Source: Alphaproteobacteria bacterium
GTDB lineage: Bacteria; Pseudomonadota; Alphaproteobacteria; Micropepsales; Micropepsaceae
Direction of reading: 5' to 3'
Assembly: GCA_025350465.1 (NCBI GenBank)
Contig: JANXXU010000048.1
Coordinates: forward strand, 124,001 to 188,000
DNA length: 64,000 nt
This document shows positions 48,025 to 56,973 of the stretch, one piece after another. Position 1 is the first letter of the stretch. Each line of letters begins with the position of its first letter. The position numbers and the translations under genes are program-made. A model generated the notes under the pieces. It saw only the letters and a program-made list of their open reading frames with translations. It had not been told where the DNA came from and ran no database searches.

Positions 48025-49086
48025 GTGCGCGTAGCCGATTTCGATTTCGAACTTCCCCAAGATCTGATCGCGCTGCGCCCCATCGCGCCGCGCGACAGCG
48101 CGCGCCTCTTGATCGTGCGCGAAGGGTCGATGGAATTCGAAGAGGCGCGCGTATGCGATCTACCGCGGCTCCTGTGGCAAAACGACTGCATGGTCTTCAA
48201 CGACACTCGCGTTATTCCGGCCCAGCTTTCGGGTGTCCGCGACGCGCGACGGCTAAGTCCCGAAGCGCATGTCGACGTGACGCTGCACAAGCGCATTGCC
48301 GACGACACCTGGGCCGCATTCGCCAAGCCCGGCCGCAAACTTGATCTCGGCGACACAATTCGGTTCGGCGGCAATCTTCACGTCGAGCTGATTGCGAAAC
48401 ATTCGGACGGCGAAATCGTGCTGCGCTTTTCGCTCGCGGGCGCGGCTCTGGACCGCGCCCTGGCCACCACCGGCGCGATGCCGCTCCCGCCTTATATCGC
48501 CGGCAAACGACCGGCCGACGATCGCGACGCGGGTGATTACCAAACCATATTCGCAAAACACACTGGAGCGGTGGCGGCACCGACGGCCGGCCTACACTTC
48601 ACGCCGGAGCTCGTGGCGAAACTCGACGGCGCCGGCCTGAAGCGGGCGATGGTGACGTTGCACGTGGGCGCCGGCACATTCCTGCCCGTCAAAGTCGACG
48701 ACACGAAAGACCATTTGATGCATGCCGAATGGGGCGAGGTAAGCGAGCGCGCCGCAAGCGAGATCAACGCGGCGCGCGACTCCGGCGGCCGCATCGTATG
48801 CGTCGGGACAACCAGCTTGCGCCTTGTCGAAGCTGCATCCGACGAAACCGGCCGCGTCCGCGCGTTCAAGGGCGACACGCGTATTTTCATCACACCCGGC
48901 TATCGGTTCCGCGCGGCGCAAATGCTGTTGACGAACTTCCACCTGCCGCGCTCGACCTTGTTCATGCTGGTGAGCGCGTTCTGCGGTCTCGAGACGATGC
49001 GCGCCGCCTACGCTCACGCAATCGCGCAGCGCTTTCGTTTTTACTCCTACGGTGACGCCTGTCTGCTCATACGGAGAACGGCGTGA
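48025..49086 (+). CDS. queA: S-adenosylmethionine:tRNA ribosyltransferase-isomerase QueA
   Basis: The 353-residue enzyme starts at a GTG directly after the coaD stop. Conserved blocks include [41 protein letters not shown] and [16 protein letters not shown]. QueA moves the ribosyl part of SAM onto preQ1-tRNA to form epoxyqueuosine. It works directly after Tgt in queuosine synthesis, and tgt follows it after a 205-base gap that holds a large inverted repeat. Confidence 0.95.
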   Translation: MRVADFDFELPQDLIALRPIAPRDSARLLIVREGSMEFEEARVCDLPRLLWQNDCMVFNDTRVIPAQLSGVRDARRLSPEAHVDVTLHKRIADDTWAAFAKPGRKLDLGDTIRFGGNLHVELIAKHSDGEIVLRFSLAGAALDRALATTGAMPLPPYIAGKRPADDRDAGDYQTIFAKHTGAVAAPTAGLHFTPELVAKLDGAGLKRAMVTLHVGAGTFLPVKVDDTKDHLMHAEWGEVSERAASEINAARDSGGRIVCVGTTSLRLVEAASDETGRVRAFKGDTRIFITPGYRFRAAQMLLTNFHLPRSTLFMLVSAFCGLETMRAAYAHAIAQRFRFYSYGDACLLIRRTA

Positions 49087-49106
49087 GGACGCGGAGCACA
49101 TTTCTT

Positions 49107-49280
49107 TTCCCTCTCCCCTTGCGGGAGAGGACGCGAGACGAAGGCTGCAGCCGCAGTCAAGCGGGTGAGGGGACCTCCTCGGCGATTGGCGCTGAGATTT
49201 TTGCTGGGACGCGCGCTATGGCGCGCTCTCCCCTCACCGTCTCGCTGCGCTCGACTCCCCTCCCGCAAGGGGAGAGGGAA
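49107..49280. repeat. Inverted-repeat element between queA and tgt (20-bp perfect arms)
   Basis: TTCCCTCTCCCCTTGCGGGA (49107-49126) is repeated inverted at 49261-49280. The 134-base interior includes a second GTGAGGGGA / TCCCCTCAC pair, so the whole unit folds into a long hairpin. Similar CCCTCTCC-type intergenic repeats are common in alphaproteobacteria. It separates two genes that act in one pathway. Confidence 0.8.
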
Positions 49281-49291
49281 AGGGACTGGCA

Positions 49292-50413
49292 ATGAGCCAA
49301 TTTACCTTCGCGATTCACGCGACCGACGGCCTCGCGCGCACCGGCGCGATCACGACCGCCCGCGGCGAAATCCGTACGCCGGCCTTCATGCCGATAGGGA
49401 CGGCCGCAACCGTCAAGGCGATGCTGCCGGAGAGCGTGCACGAAACGGGCGCCGACATCGTTCTCGGCAACACCTATCATCTGATGCTGCGGCCCGGGCC
49501 CGAGCGCGTCGCGAAACTCGGCGGTCTCCACAAATTCATGAACTGGCCGCACCCGATCCTCACCGACTCCGGCGGTTTTCAGGTCATGTCGCTGGCGCAG
49601 CTGCGCAAGATCGACGAAGAGGGCGTCAGCTTCCAATCCCACCTCGACGGCGCCGAGTATCGTCTGACGCCCGAGCGCTCGATGGAAATCCAGGCGCTCC
49701 TCGGCTCCGACATCCACATGGTGCTCGACGAGTGCACGCCGTTCCCCTCTGGCGAGCGCGATACGGCAAGCTCGATGGAGCTGTCGATGCGTTGGGCCCA
49801 ACGGTCGAAAGCCGCGTTTCGCGAGGCGCCCGGGCGCGCGCTCTTCGGCATCGTTCAGGGGGGTATTTATCCCGAACTGCGCGCACGTTCGGCCGAGACC
49901 CTGAAAGCAATAGGTTTTCACGGTTATGCCGTTGGCGGTTTGGCGGTCGGCGAAGGCCAGGCACGCATGTTCGACGTGCTTGACGCAACGCTGCCGCATC
50001 TGCCGGCGGATCGCCCGCGTTATTTGATGGGCGTTGGCAAGCCCGACGATCTGATCGGCGCCGTCATGCGCGGCATCGATATGTTCGACTGCGTCTTGCC
50101 GACACGCTCCGGCCGCAACGGCCAAGCCTTCACGCGCCGCGGCCCGGTAAACCTGCGCAACGCCCGGCACGCCGAAGATCCGCGCCCGCTTGACGAGATC
50201 TGCCGCTGTCGTTGCTGTCGCGGTTATTCGCGCGCGTATTTGCATCATTTGGTGAAGGCCGAAGAAATATTGGCCTCGATGCTGCTCACCTGGCACAACC
50301 TGACTTACTACCAGGATCTGATGCAAGGGCTGCGCGACGCGATCGGTGAAGGGCGAACCAATGTGTTTGCGAAGGAAACACTCGTGAGATACGTCGCAGG
50401 CGACATCGCATAG
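49292..50413 (+). CDS. tgt: tRNA-guanine(34) transglycosylase
   Basis: The 373-residue enzyme has the TIM-barrel core with catalytic aspartates in [12 protein letters not shown] and [20 protein letters not shown]. The zinc site is [24 protein letters not shown] (CxCxxC...H). It exchanges guanine 34 for preQ1 in tRNAs with GUN anticodons, the step before QueA. Start at ATG 49292 lies close to the right arm of the upstream repeat, so expression depends on the queA-side transcript or a promoter inside the repeat. No terminator is evident after it. Confidence 0.96.
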   Translation: MSQFTFAIHATDGLARTGAITTARGEIRTPAFMPIGTAATVKAMLPESVHETGADIVLGNTYHLMLRPGPERVAKLGGLHKFMNWPHPILTDSGGFQVMSLAQLRKIDEEGVSFQSHLDGAEYRLTPERSMEIQALLGSDIHMVLDECTPFPSGERDTASSMELSMRWAQRSKAAFREAPGRALFGIVQGGIYPELRARSAETLKAIGFHGYAVGGLAVGEGQARMFDVLDATLPHLPADRPRYLMGVGKPDDLIGAVMRGIDMFDCVLPTRSGRNGQAFTRRGPVNLRNARHAEDPRPLDEICRCRCCRGYSRAYLHHLVKAEEILASMLLTWHNLTYYQDLMQGLRDAIGEGRTNVFAKETLVRYVAGDIA

Positions 50414-50543
50414 CGCACTGATTCGGACCCCCACTTCTTTCCGATTGAAAAGTTCAACCAAATAAATCGTGCCGCAAACGCAGTCCCGAGCATCATTTTT
50501 CAATGGGCCAAAGAGCGAAGCGGAACCAAAACCGGTCACTCGC

Positions 50544-50572
50544 TTGACAAGCGCAGACCCTCGCCTTGTATT
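50544..50572 (+). promoter_or_regulatory. Sigma70-type promoter upstream of the lipoprotein gene
   Basis: TTGACA (50544-50549) is followed 17 bases later by TGTATT (50567-50572), giving a perfect -35 and a fair -10. The predicted start near 50579 leaves a short leader before ATG 50595. The location supports a separate transcript for the lipoprotein pair. Confidence 0.65.
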
Positions 50573-50594
50573 CGTCGCAAGCGGGGCGATTTGC

Positions 50595-51614
50595 ATGAGC
50601 GACTATTTTCATCGGCGCATCGTCGGTCTGTTTTCCTGCGCCGTGCTCGCTGCGGGCCTGACGGCGTGCGAAGGCTCGACGACCGCTTACCGGCCGCAAA
50701 TCGATATCTTCGCCAAGGCAACGGCGGAGACATCTCAGTTTGCCAGAGAATTGCAAACCAGCACGGCAGCGTCGACGACGGCGCGACAGAAGGAAACGCT
50801 CGAAAGACGGCAACCGCATATTGCGCTCGACGACCTGGGCTGTGCCGACGCGATCATAGCGCGCACCTCCAGGCTGCCCGGACAGCCCGTCGAACCGCTC
50901 CATGTGGCGGTGAACGAGAAATGCGCTTGGATGGCGCCCAATGACGACGTCGAGCTCCGCGATGCCTTTGACGTAAATTCGCGGTTTCCCGAATCGGTGA
51001 CGTTCCTGAGGTCGGTCGAAAAATACGCCACCTCCCTTCAACTCATCGCCACGAGCTCTGACAAGGCGGGGTTGATCGAGGCGACGAGGGGTACGGTTGC
51101 CGCCGTCGCGTCTCTCGCGGCGACAGCGTCGTCGCTTGCGCAAGGCAAACCGGAAACTGCACCGGATCTCGGAGCGGTCTCGGCGTTAGCCGGAACGATT
51201 GCGTTCGATGTCTTGGAGGACATGCGCAGCGAAGCGCTCAAGCGATCCGCCCGTGAGGCCGATCGATGGATTTCTGAGGGATCGGCGGCGGTCGCGCGGG
51301 TTCTGGAGGAAGCCAACAACGAACTGATCAGGACCGCCAACGGAAAGAAGAACAGGCTGATCGATGCCGCAAATGGCGCGAAGGGCTCGCCGGATTATGT
51401 GGCGAGAGTTCAAGCGGCGCAGGCGGCCCAGCTCGAGTTGGAGCAGCTGGTTGCTCGAGATCCAACCTCGCCGCTCCTCAAGCTCGCCGGGGCGCATCAC
51501 GCCTTGGTCGCGTCGTTTGACGATCCGGATATTCAACTGGGCTCCGCCGTAATGGCATCGTTGGATTTGCTCGAAGCAGCGCAGAGCGCGCGCAACGCGC
51601 TGGAAACCAAGTGA
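50595..51614 (+). CDS. Predicted lipoprotein of unknown function
   Basis: The 339-residue protein starts at ATG 50595 with a type II signal: hydrophobic LFSCAVLAAGLTAC and a lipobox LTAC, cleaved before the cysteine (about residue 25). The mature part is rich in Ala/Thr/Ser and mostly helical (KATAETSQFARELQTSTAAST, AREADRWISEGSAAVARVLEEANNELI). No known domain is recognised. Two inner cysteines (CADAI, EKCAW) may pair. The downstream coiled-coil gene starts 15 bases after its stop. A promoter lies just upstream. It is probably anchored to the envelope. Confidence 0.75.
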   Translation: MSDYFHRRIVGLFSCAVLAAGLTACEGSTTAYRPQIDIFAKATAETSQFARELQTSTAASTTARQKETLERRQPHIALDDLGCADAIIARTSRLPGQPVEPLHVAVNEKCAWMAPNDDVELRDAFDVNSRFPESVTFLRSVEKYATSLQLIATSSDKAGLIEATRGTVAAVASLAATASSLAQGKPETAPDLGAVSALAGTIAFDVLEDMRSEALKRSAREADRWISEGSAAVARVLEEANNELIRTANGKKNRLIDAANGAKGSPDYVARVQAAQAAQLELEQLVARDPTSPLLKLAGAHHALVASFDDPDIQLGSAVMASLDLLEAAQSARNALETK

Positions 51615-51628
51615 CGGGAAGGCACCAA

Positions 51629-52039
51629 ATGAGCAACGTCGATGAAGTGCGGTCCCCTGCAGGTCTTGCCGCGGACGCCGAACAGAGGGCGAAAGATATT
51701 CTGGACAAAATGGGCGCACTGCAGCGCAAGCAAGCCGAGTTGCACGCTCTATACTCCACCATCCAGGAACTGGATCCGAAGTCCGCGCAGCTCGATGCGT
51801 TGTCGCGCATGATCGACGAGACCGGTCGCGTCGTCGGTTCGCTTGCCCGTCAGCGGACCGAGCTTCTCGACGGCATGCCGATCATCACCGACGCGCAAGG
51901 ACGTGTTTGCATCGCCGCCGCGGAGCTGGCGAAGGACGCGAACCTCGTTGAGCGCGTCAAAGGCCGGCTGCAAAACGCCACCAAGGCGATCGCGACGGCC
52001 GAAAAGCTTCTTGTGACGGTGACGGCTCTTCTGGCCTAG
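51629..52039 (+). CDS. Small helical/coiled-coil protein paired with the lipoprotein
   Basis: The 136-residue protein starts at ATG 51629 behind a GGGAAGG; the frame also opens at a GTG at 51611. It has heptad-rich tracts (AEQRAKDILDKMGALQRKQAELHALYSTIQEL and AQLDALSRMIDETGRVVGSLARQRTELL) and ends in ATKAIATAEKLLVTVTALLA. No signal peptide or domain is seen. It is coupled to the lipoprotein gene and may be its soluble partner. It converges on speE with only six bases between. Confidence 0.65.
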   Translation: MSNVDEVRSPAGLAADAEQRAKDILDKMGALQRKQAELHALYSTIQELDPKSAQLDALSRMIDETGRVVGSLARQRTELLDGMPIITDAQGRVCIAAAELAKDANLVERVKGRLQNATKAIATAEKLLVTVTALLA

Positions 52040-52045
52040 GTCCGT

Positions 52046-52909
52046 TCAACCGTTCGCCAACCGCTCGATCCACTTCGGTAGCGCGAATGCCGCGCGATGG
52101 ACTGCGGGCGTGTAGTAGTCTGTGCGCAGTCGCGCCGCGGCAAATGCCGATTCCAATCCGCCCCACCGCTTCGGATCACCGAGCACGGCGTCGTTCGAGG
52201 CCCAGGTCAGTGCCATATAGCCGCCGATGTACGTTGTGACGACCGAGAGATAGACGCCGCAATAGCGGAACGTGCGCTGCATCTGTTTCAGCGTGTCGGT
52301 CAGTTCCTCCGGCTGAAAGAAAGGCACGCCATTTTGGAACACGGCGAAGGCGCCAGGTGCCATTGCTTCCGAGACGCGCTCGTAGAATGTGTCGCCGAAC
52401 AGAACTTCCGCCGGCCCGACCGGATCAGGACGGTCGGCGATGATGAGATCGAAGCGCCTCTTGTTGGCCTTGTCGGCGAGGAACACGAAGGCGTCCTGGA
52501 TTTGGACTTTGAGGCGCGGATCGGCGAAGGCGGCGGCATTAACCTCGCTCAGGTGGCGCCGCGACAATTCGACCACCATCGGGTCGATCTCGACGTTGAA
52601 GCACTCTTGGACGCCGCGGTGTTTGAGCGCTTCTTCGGCGATCGCCATGTCGCCGCCGCCGGCGATCATGATCTGCTTGACGTCGCCGTGCTCCAGCATC
52701 GGCAAATGGGTCAGCATCTCGGAATAGGCGCACTCGTCTTTGGTCGTCAGTTGGACGATGTCGTCGAGAACCAAAACGCGCCCATTGCGTTGTGAATCAA
52801 AGATTTTTATGTCCTGAAACTGACTCTTCTCATGCACGATCGGTTTGCCGTCGAGCGTGATCGCCTGGGCGAATCCGGGATGGAGTTTTTCGAGAAAAAC
52901 GTCCGCCAT
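52046..52909 (-). CDS. speE: Spermidine synthase
   Basis: The 287-residue aminopropyltransferase has TKDECAYSEMLTHLPML (active-site Asp/Glu block), the SAM-fold strand IMIAGGGDMAIAEEALKH and DRPDPVGPAEVLF with the catalytic aspartate. In most relatives the glycine loop reads GGGDGG; here Met-Ala replaces Gly-Gly. It transfers aminopropyl from decarboxylated SAM to putrescine, releasing methylthioadenosine. It is divergent from speD, which supplies that donor, across 301 bases. It converges on the coiled-coil gene. Confidence 0.9.
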   Translation of the reverse strand: MADVFLEKLHPGFAQAITLDGKPIVHEKSQFQDIKIFDSQRNGRVLVLDDIVQLTTKDECAYSEMLTHLPMLEHGDVKQIMIAGGGDMAIAEEALKHRGVQECFNVEIDPMVVELSRRHLSEVNAAAFADPRLKVQIQDAFVFLADKANKRRFDLIIADRPDPVGPAEVLFGDTFYERVSEAMAPGAFAVFQNGVPFFQPEELTDTLKQMQRTFRYCGVYLSVVTTYIGGYMALTWASNDAVLGDPKRWGGLESAFAAARLRTDYYTPAVHRAAFALPKWIERLANG

Positions 52910-53210
52910 CTGCTTGAGTCCTTTGCGCGAGGAAGAGAGAGAAAAAGTCGGCGCGAAGGGCGCGACGTATAGGGCGCGAGTCGCCTTGCCGCAACGTCAT
53001 AATTCTCCGCTGACTCGTCTCGGTTGCCGCACTGCAAGAAAAAATTACAGCTTGGGGACACAAAATACTTGCATGGGGGGGGCACGTACTTATATTTCGC
53101 CCTCCCGCGAATTTCCCGATGACTCGGCGGATGAGCGGCTGAGCGGTGCTAGATCAGCACCACAAGGTCAATAGGGTGCAACGCTCTTCTTGAGATAAGG
53201 CGACCCCGTA
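52910..53210. promoter_or_regulatory. 301-base divergent region between speE and speD
   Basis: On the + strand TTGCAT (53069-53074) and TATATT (53091-53096), 16 bases apart, form a candidate speD promoter; the spacer includes a run of eight G. The predicted leader of about 108 bases contains a six-pair hairpin (GGTGCT 53145-53150 with AGCACC 53156-53161). No known riboswitch class was recognised. The speE side has no clear promoter hexamers. Confidence 0.5.
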
Positions 53211-53696
53211 ATGGCTCTCGCACAACGCAAGAGAACGGCATTCGAAGCAACGCAGTTTCCAGTAAACCGCGCCAGGCCGAAGACCGTTACGGTTGTTCCT
53301 AATCCCCTTGGGGAAGCGGAAGAAAACAAAGACTACTTCATCACCCGCAACGGGCTGACGTTCGCGGGCAGTCACTTGATCCTCGACCTGTGGGAGGCTT
53401 CAGATCTGGACGACGAATCCAAGATCGAAAAGGCTCTCAAAGACGCGGTGACGGCTGCCGGAGCTACGCTCTTGCATATTCACCTCCATAAGTTCTCGCC
53501 GAACGGCGGGGTATCGGGAGTGGCAGTCCTCGCGGAAAGCCACATTTCGGTTCACACCTGGCCGGAGAAAGGGTTTGCCGCATTCGACGTATTTATGTGC
53601 GGCGCAGCCCAACCTTTGAAGACGATCGCCGTGCTTGAGGCCGCGTTCCGGCCTAAGCGGGTCGTCGTCGGCGAGCACAAGCGCGGCATCGTATAA
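53211..53696 (+). CDS. speD: S-adenosylmethionine decarboxylase proenzyme
   Basis: The 161-residue proenzyme has the pyruvoyl cleavage site in VLAESHISVHTWPEKG; the serine after Glu becomes the pyruvoyl group. LLHIHLHKFSPNGGVSGVAV and FAAFDVFMCG are also typical. It makes decarboxylated SAM for SpeE. An N-terminal 45-residue basic extension precedes the usual core. A clear terminator follows at 53731-53762. Confidence 0.95.
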   Translation: MALAQRKRTAFEATQFPVNRARPKTVTVVPNPLGEAEENKDYFITRNGLTFAGSHLILDLWEASDLDDESKIEKALKDAVTAAGATLLHIHLHKFSPNGGVSGVAVLAESHISVHTWPEKGFAAFDVFMCGAAQPLKTIAVLEAAFRPKRVVVGEHKRGIV

Positions 53697-53730
53697 GACG
53701 CCGCGCGCTCAGCTGTTTAAGTTGCTCATC

Positions 53731-53762
53731 CGCCGCCTGGCTTAACCGCCAGGCGGCGTTTT
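53731..53762 (+). terminator. Rho-independent terminator after speD
   Basis: A ten-base-pair stem (CGCCGCCTGG 53731-53740, CCAGGCGGCG 53749-53758) with an eight-base loop is followed by TTTT. It closes the speD transcript; the following 126 bases up to the FAD gene contain no other clear signal. Confidence 0.9.
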
Positions 53763-53888
53763 CGTTTGGATTAATCCTTCTTTGGCTCTCGCGAGCGCCG
53801 CCCGGTTAGGCTTTACTGAACGTCCGCAGACGTAACATGGGCGTCTGCGGGCCCTCGTTTCTTTAAGTCTCTGGCGTAGAGGATTGGC

Positions 53889-55376
53889 ATGGCCGTGGAT
53901 CGGCTTGACGCCATCGTCATCGGTGCGGGCGTGGAAGGTTTGACGGCGGCCATCGCGCTCGCGCGCGCCGGCCTTGGCGTCATCGTCGTGGAAAAAAAAT
54001 TGTCGCCGGGCCTCCTCGGCCTCGGCCGAGGGGCGGTCGTATCGGCCGAGACGGCACGCGCCCTCGATCTAACCGCGCATGGTGTTCGCTTCGCGCCACC
54101 ACCTCCGATCGTGGGGATCGCCGCCGACGCGAGCGTTGTCCTCTGGCCGGAAGAACACGCCGCGCGCGCAGGCATCGCCGGCCTCTCTAAGCGCGATGCC
54201 GAAGCCTATGGCGAGTTTCGCAACCGGATCGCGCGCGCCGCTCGATCACCCGACCGCATGAGTTCTCCGGTGGCTTGGCTGACCAGCACAGCGCCAGCCG
54301 ACGAGAACGAGGCGTCGCCGTTCTGGCTCTCCTCGATCGCACACGTGTTGGACGAAGCCTTTGACACCGATCTCCTGAAGGGTATCTGGGCGCAAGGCGC
54401 GGTAATCGGCGCCGGTGTCTCGCCGGCCGCTCCCATGTCTGCCTCGCTCTTCACGCGCGCTTCGTTGCTCAGTGACATCGCACCGGAGCTATCGGGGCGG
54501 GCAGTGACTGGCGGGCGTTCACGGCTGATTGCCGCGCTGATCAGCCAGTTTCTGGCGCTCGGAGGCGAACTGCGTGTCGGCGCGGAGGCCCAAGAAGTCA
54601 TCGTCGATCGAGACGCCGCCCAAGGCGTCCAGCTTGTCGGCGGCGTCATGTTGCGGGCGCCTCTCGTGATCTCGTCCCTCGATCCGCGTCGCAGCTATTT
54701 GATGCTCGTCGGCCTGCGTCGGTTGCCTCAGGCCGTTGTCCGCCAAATGACGGGGGCGCGGTCCGAGGCAAAGCCAGGCTTGGTGCGTCTAACCCTTGGC
54801 GCCGCGCCGCCCTTCACCCGGTTGGCGCCGGATGTGCTGGCCGCCAGCCCGCTCATACGAATTAATCCAAGGCTCGACCGGTTGGCGCACGCTCATGGCG
54901 CGTTCCGCCGCCGCCTGCTGAGCGACGAGATATCGCTGGACGTCACCCCGCGCCCGCTTGCGGCCCCGTCGTCGGCCGGCGGCGTCCGTTGGGAGTTGGC
55001 GGCCAGCGCGCCTTATCTTCCCGCCGAGACGACGGAAGGCCCATGGTCGGCCGGCAGGCGCGACCGACTGCGCGAACTGACGCTGGCGGCTCTGGAGGCC
55101 GTAGCGCCGGGCCTGACCGCGATGGTGGAGAAAATCGACGTTCTCAACCCGCCCGAGCCACAGACGAATATGGGGCCGAACGGAGCCGCGTTCCTCCAGG
55201 CAAACGCCTCAAGCGATCCAACGGTGTTGCCGCGACCGCCGGGTGCTCTCGTGCCGCAGGTATTGAAGAATCTAATTGTCCTGGAGCGCAACGTCTTTGC
55301 GACCGACGGTGCCGTCGGGCTGACGGCGGCGCGGGCCGTGACGGGCGCCAGGTCGAAGGGACGTTTGCGTGCGTAG
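53889..55376 (+). CDS. Phytoene-dehydrogenase/PYROXD2-like FAD oxidoreductase, degenerate member of a pair
   Basis: The 495-residue protein keeps the N-terminal dinucleotide loop IVIGAGVEGLTAAIALARAG but lacks the RxGG block that normally follows the second strand (here EKKLSPGLLGLGRGA). Its C-terminus lacks the GxxxxPGGG(V)xGxxG FAD-closing motif and reads FATDGAVGLTAARAV. The next gene keeps both. The fold and size match, so this is a paralogue that may have lost tight FAD binding or catalysis and could serve as a partner subunit. It overlaps the next gene by eight bases. Confidence 0.75.
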   Translation: MAVDRLDAIVIGAGVEGLTAAIALARAGLGVIVVEKKLSPGLLGLGRGAVVSAETARALDLTAHGVRFAPPPPIVGIAADASVVLWPEEHAARAGIAGLSKRDAEAYGEFRNRIARAARSPDRMSSPVAWLTSTAPADENEASPFWLSSIAHVLDEAFDTDLLKGIWAQGAVIGAGVSPAAPMSASLFTRASLLSDIAPELSGRAVTGGRSRLIAALISQFLALGGELRVGAEAQEVIVDRDAAQGVQLVGGVMLRAPLVISSLDPRRSYLMLVGLRRLPQAVVRQMTGARSEAKPGLVRLTLGAAPPFTRLAPDVLAASPLIRINPRLDRLAHAHGAFRRRLLSDEISLDVTPRPLAAPSSAGGVRWELAASAPYLPAETTEGPWSAGRRDRLRELTLAALEAVAPGLTAMVEKIDVLNPPEPQTNMGPNGAAFLQANASSDPTVLPRPPGALVPQVLKNLIVLERNVFATDGAVGLTAARAVTGARSKGRLRA

Positions 55377-56973
55377 TGTCGCCAATGCAGGTCCGGCCGA
55401 CTTCGACGCCATCGTGATCGGCGCGGGCATCAATGGCTTGGTTTGCGCGACCTTGCTCGCGCAGGCAAAACGCCGTGTCGTGATCATCGAAGCGCGCGAC
55501 CGGCCCGGCGGCGTGTGTATGACAGCTGAAGTGATCGACGGCTTTCGCGCCTCGAGCTTCGCCCATTTGACAGGCCCGTTCGACGCGGGCATCGCCAAGG
55601 CGCTGAAGTTGCAAAAATTTGGCCTGACTTGGAGCGAGACGGCGATGCCGACGATCGCCCTATCGCCGGATGCGCGCCACCTGATGCTTGGGCGCGATGT
55701 GCGCACGACGTCGCAGACGATCGGCTTGCATTCGCCGGCGGATGCGCAAGCCTGGTCGAATTTTGACCAGCGCATGGCGAAAACCACGAAGGTGCTGGCG
55801 CGTTGGATGCGCATGCCGCCGGGCGCCGCCCGTCCGCAAGCCAAGGGGCGTCGCGGGTTTTTTGCCGGTGCGCCGAGCGCGAACGGCGAGGGGCTCGACC
55901 GCGCGACCGCAATGCTGCTCGATCTCTCGATCGCTGATTTCCTCGATCAATATTTCGAATCGCCTGCGCTCAAAGGTGCACTGGCCTTGGATGCCGTTCT
56001 CGGCAGCGGTTTGGGACCGCGCTCGCCGGGAACAGCGTTCACATACGCAATGCGCCGTGCGTTGGACGACGGCACCGGCGACGGCTTTGCGCATCCGCAA
56101 GGTGGTTTGGGCGCATTCGCGGTCGCGTTGATGAAAGGGGCTGAGGCCGCCGGCGTGCGCACGCGTATGAAGGCGCGCGTCAAGCGCATTCTCTTCGAGA
56201 ACAGCCGCGCGATCGGGGTCGAGCTCGAAGGCGGCGAGATCGTTTACGCGCCGGCCGTTGTGTCGAGCCTCGATCCAAAGATGACGCTGTTGTCGCTCGG
56301 CGGGCCTCGCCATTTGCCGTTCGGGCTCAAACGGCGGCTGAAAGGCCTGCATGTCGAAGGCGTCACAGCGAAGGTCAATCTGGCGCTGAAGGGGCTGCCG
56401 GCGTTCAAGGGTCTTCAGCGCGAGGACCTGCGGGGACGGATCATCGTCTGCCCGTCTGTCGACTATCTCGATCGCGCCTTCGCGGCGGCGGGGCAGGGGA
56501 CGTTCTCGCCCGAGCCGGCGATGGAAATCACCATTCCGACGCTCCACGACTCGCTGCTCGCGCCGATCAACGAGCACGTCCTTTCGGCACACGTGCTTTA
56601 TGCACCTTACAAGCTCGCGGCGGCGTCGTGGGATCAGGCCAAGAACGATCTCGTGCAGCGCGTGATCGCCGTTCTGCAAAATTACGCGCCCGATCTCTCG
56701 AGCCGAATCTTGGCTGGCGATGTCTTCTCGCCGCCGGACATCGAGAAGATTTCCGGCGCGACTGGCGGCCATTGGCACGGCGGCGATTTGACGCTCGACC
56801 GCTTGGGGCCGCTGCGCCCCGCTGCCGGCGTCGCACGCTACGAGACGCCTGTGCCTGGCCTTTATCTTTGCGGCTCGGGAACGCATCCGTGCGGCGGCGT
56901 GACGGGGATCAATGGGCGCAACGCGGCCGAAGCGGTACTTGCCAATATATCTTCCACGGTCCACGCGCCATGA
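55369..56973 (+). CDS. Phytoene-dehydrogenase/PYROXD2-like FAD oxidoreductase
   Basis: The 534-residue protein starts at a GTG (55369). It has the intact FAD motifs IVIGAGINGLVCATLLAQ and EARDRPGGVCMTAE near the N-terminus, and LYLCGSGTHPCGGVTGINGRNAAEAVL near the C-terminus. Relatives oxidise or isomerise hydrophobic or unknown substrates. It lies between its degenerate paralogue (eight-base overlap) and the GcvT-like gene (ATGA overlap), so the three products are probably made together. No carotenoid genes are near. Confidence 0.85.
   Translation: MRSVANAGPADFDAIVIGAGINGLVCATLLAQAKRRVVIIEARDRPGGVCMTAEVIDGFRASSFAHLTGPFDAGIAKALKLQKFGLTWSETAMPTIALSPDARHLMLGRDVRTTSQTIGLHSPADAQAWSNFDQRMAKTTKVLARWMRMPPGAARPQAKGRRGFFAGAPSANGEGLDRATAMLLDLSIADFLDQYFESPALKGALALDAVLGSGLGPRSPGTAFTYAMRRALDDGTGDGFAHPQGGLGAFAVALMKGAEAAGVRTRMKARVKRILFENSRAIGVELEGGEIVYAPAVVSSLDPKMTLLSLGGPRHLPFGLKRRLKGLHVEGVTAKVNLALKGLPAFKGLQREDLRGRIIVCPSVDYLDRAFAAAGQGTFSPEPAMEITIPTLHDSLLAPINEHVLSAHVLYAPYKLAAASWDQAKNDLVQRVIAVLQNYAPDLSSRILAGDVFSPPDIEKISGATGGHWHGGDLTLDRLGPLRPAAGVARYETPVPGLYLCGSGTHPCGGVTGINGRNAAEAVLANISSTVHAP

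Noticed and set aside
56628-56969. Upstream extension of the GcvT-like frame
   Set aside because: It lies inside the FAD oxidoreductase gene; the ATG at 56970 with an ATGA overlap is the natural start.
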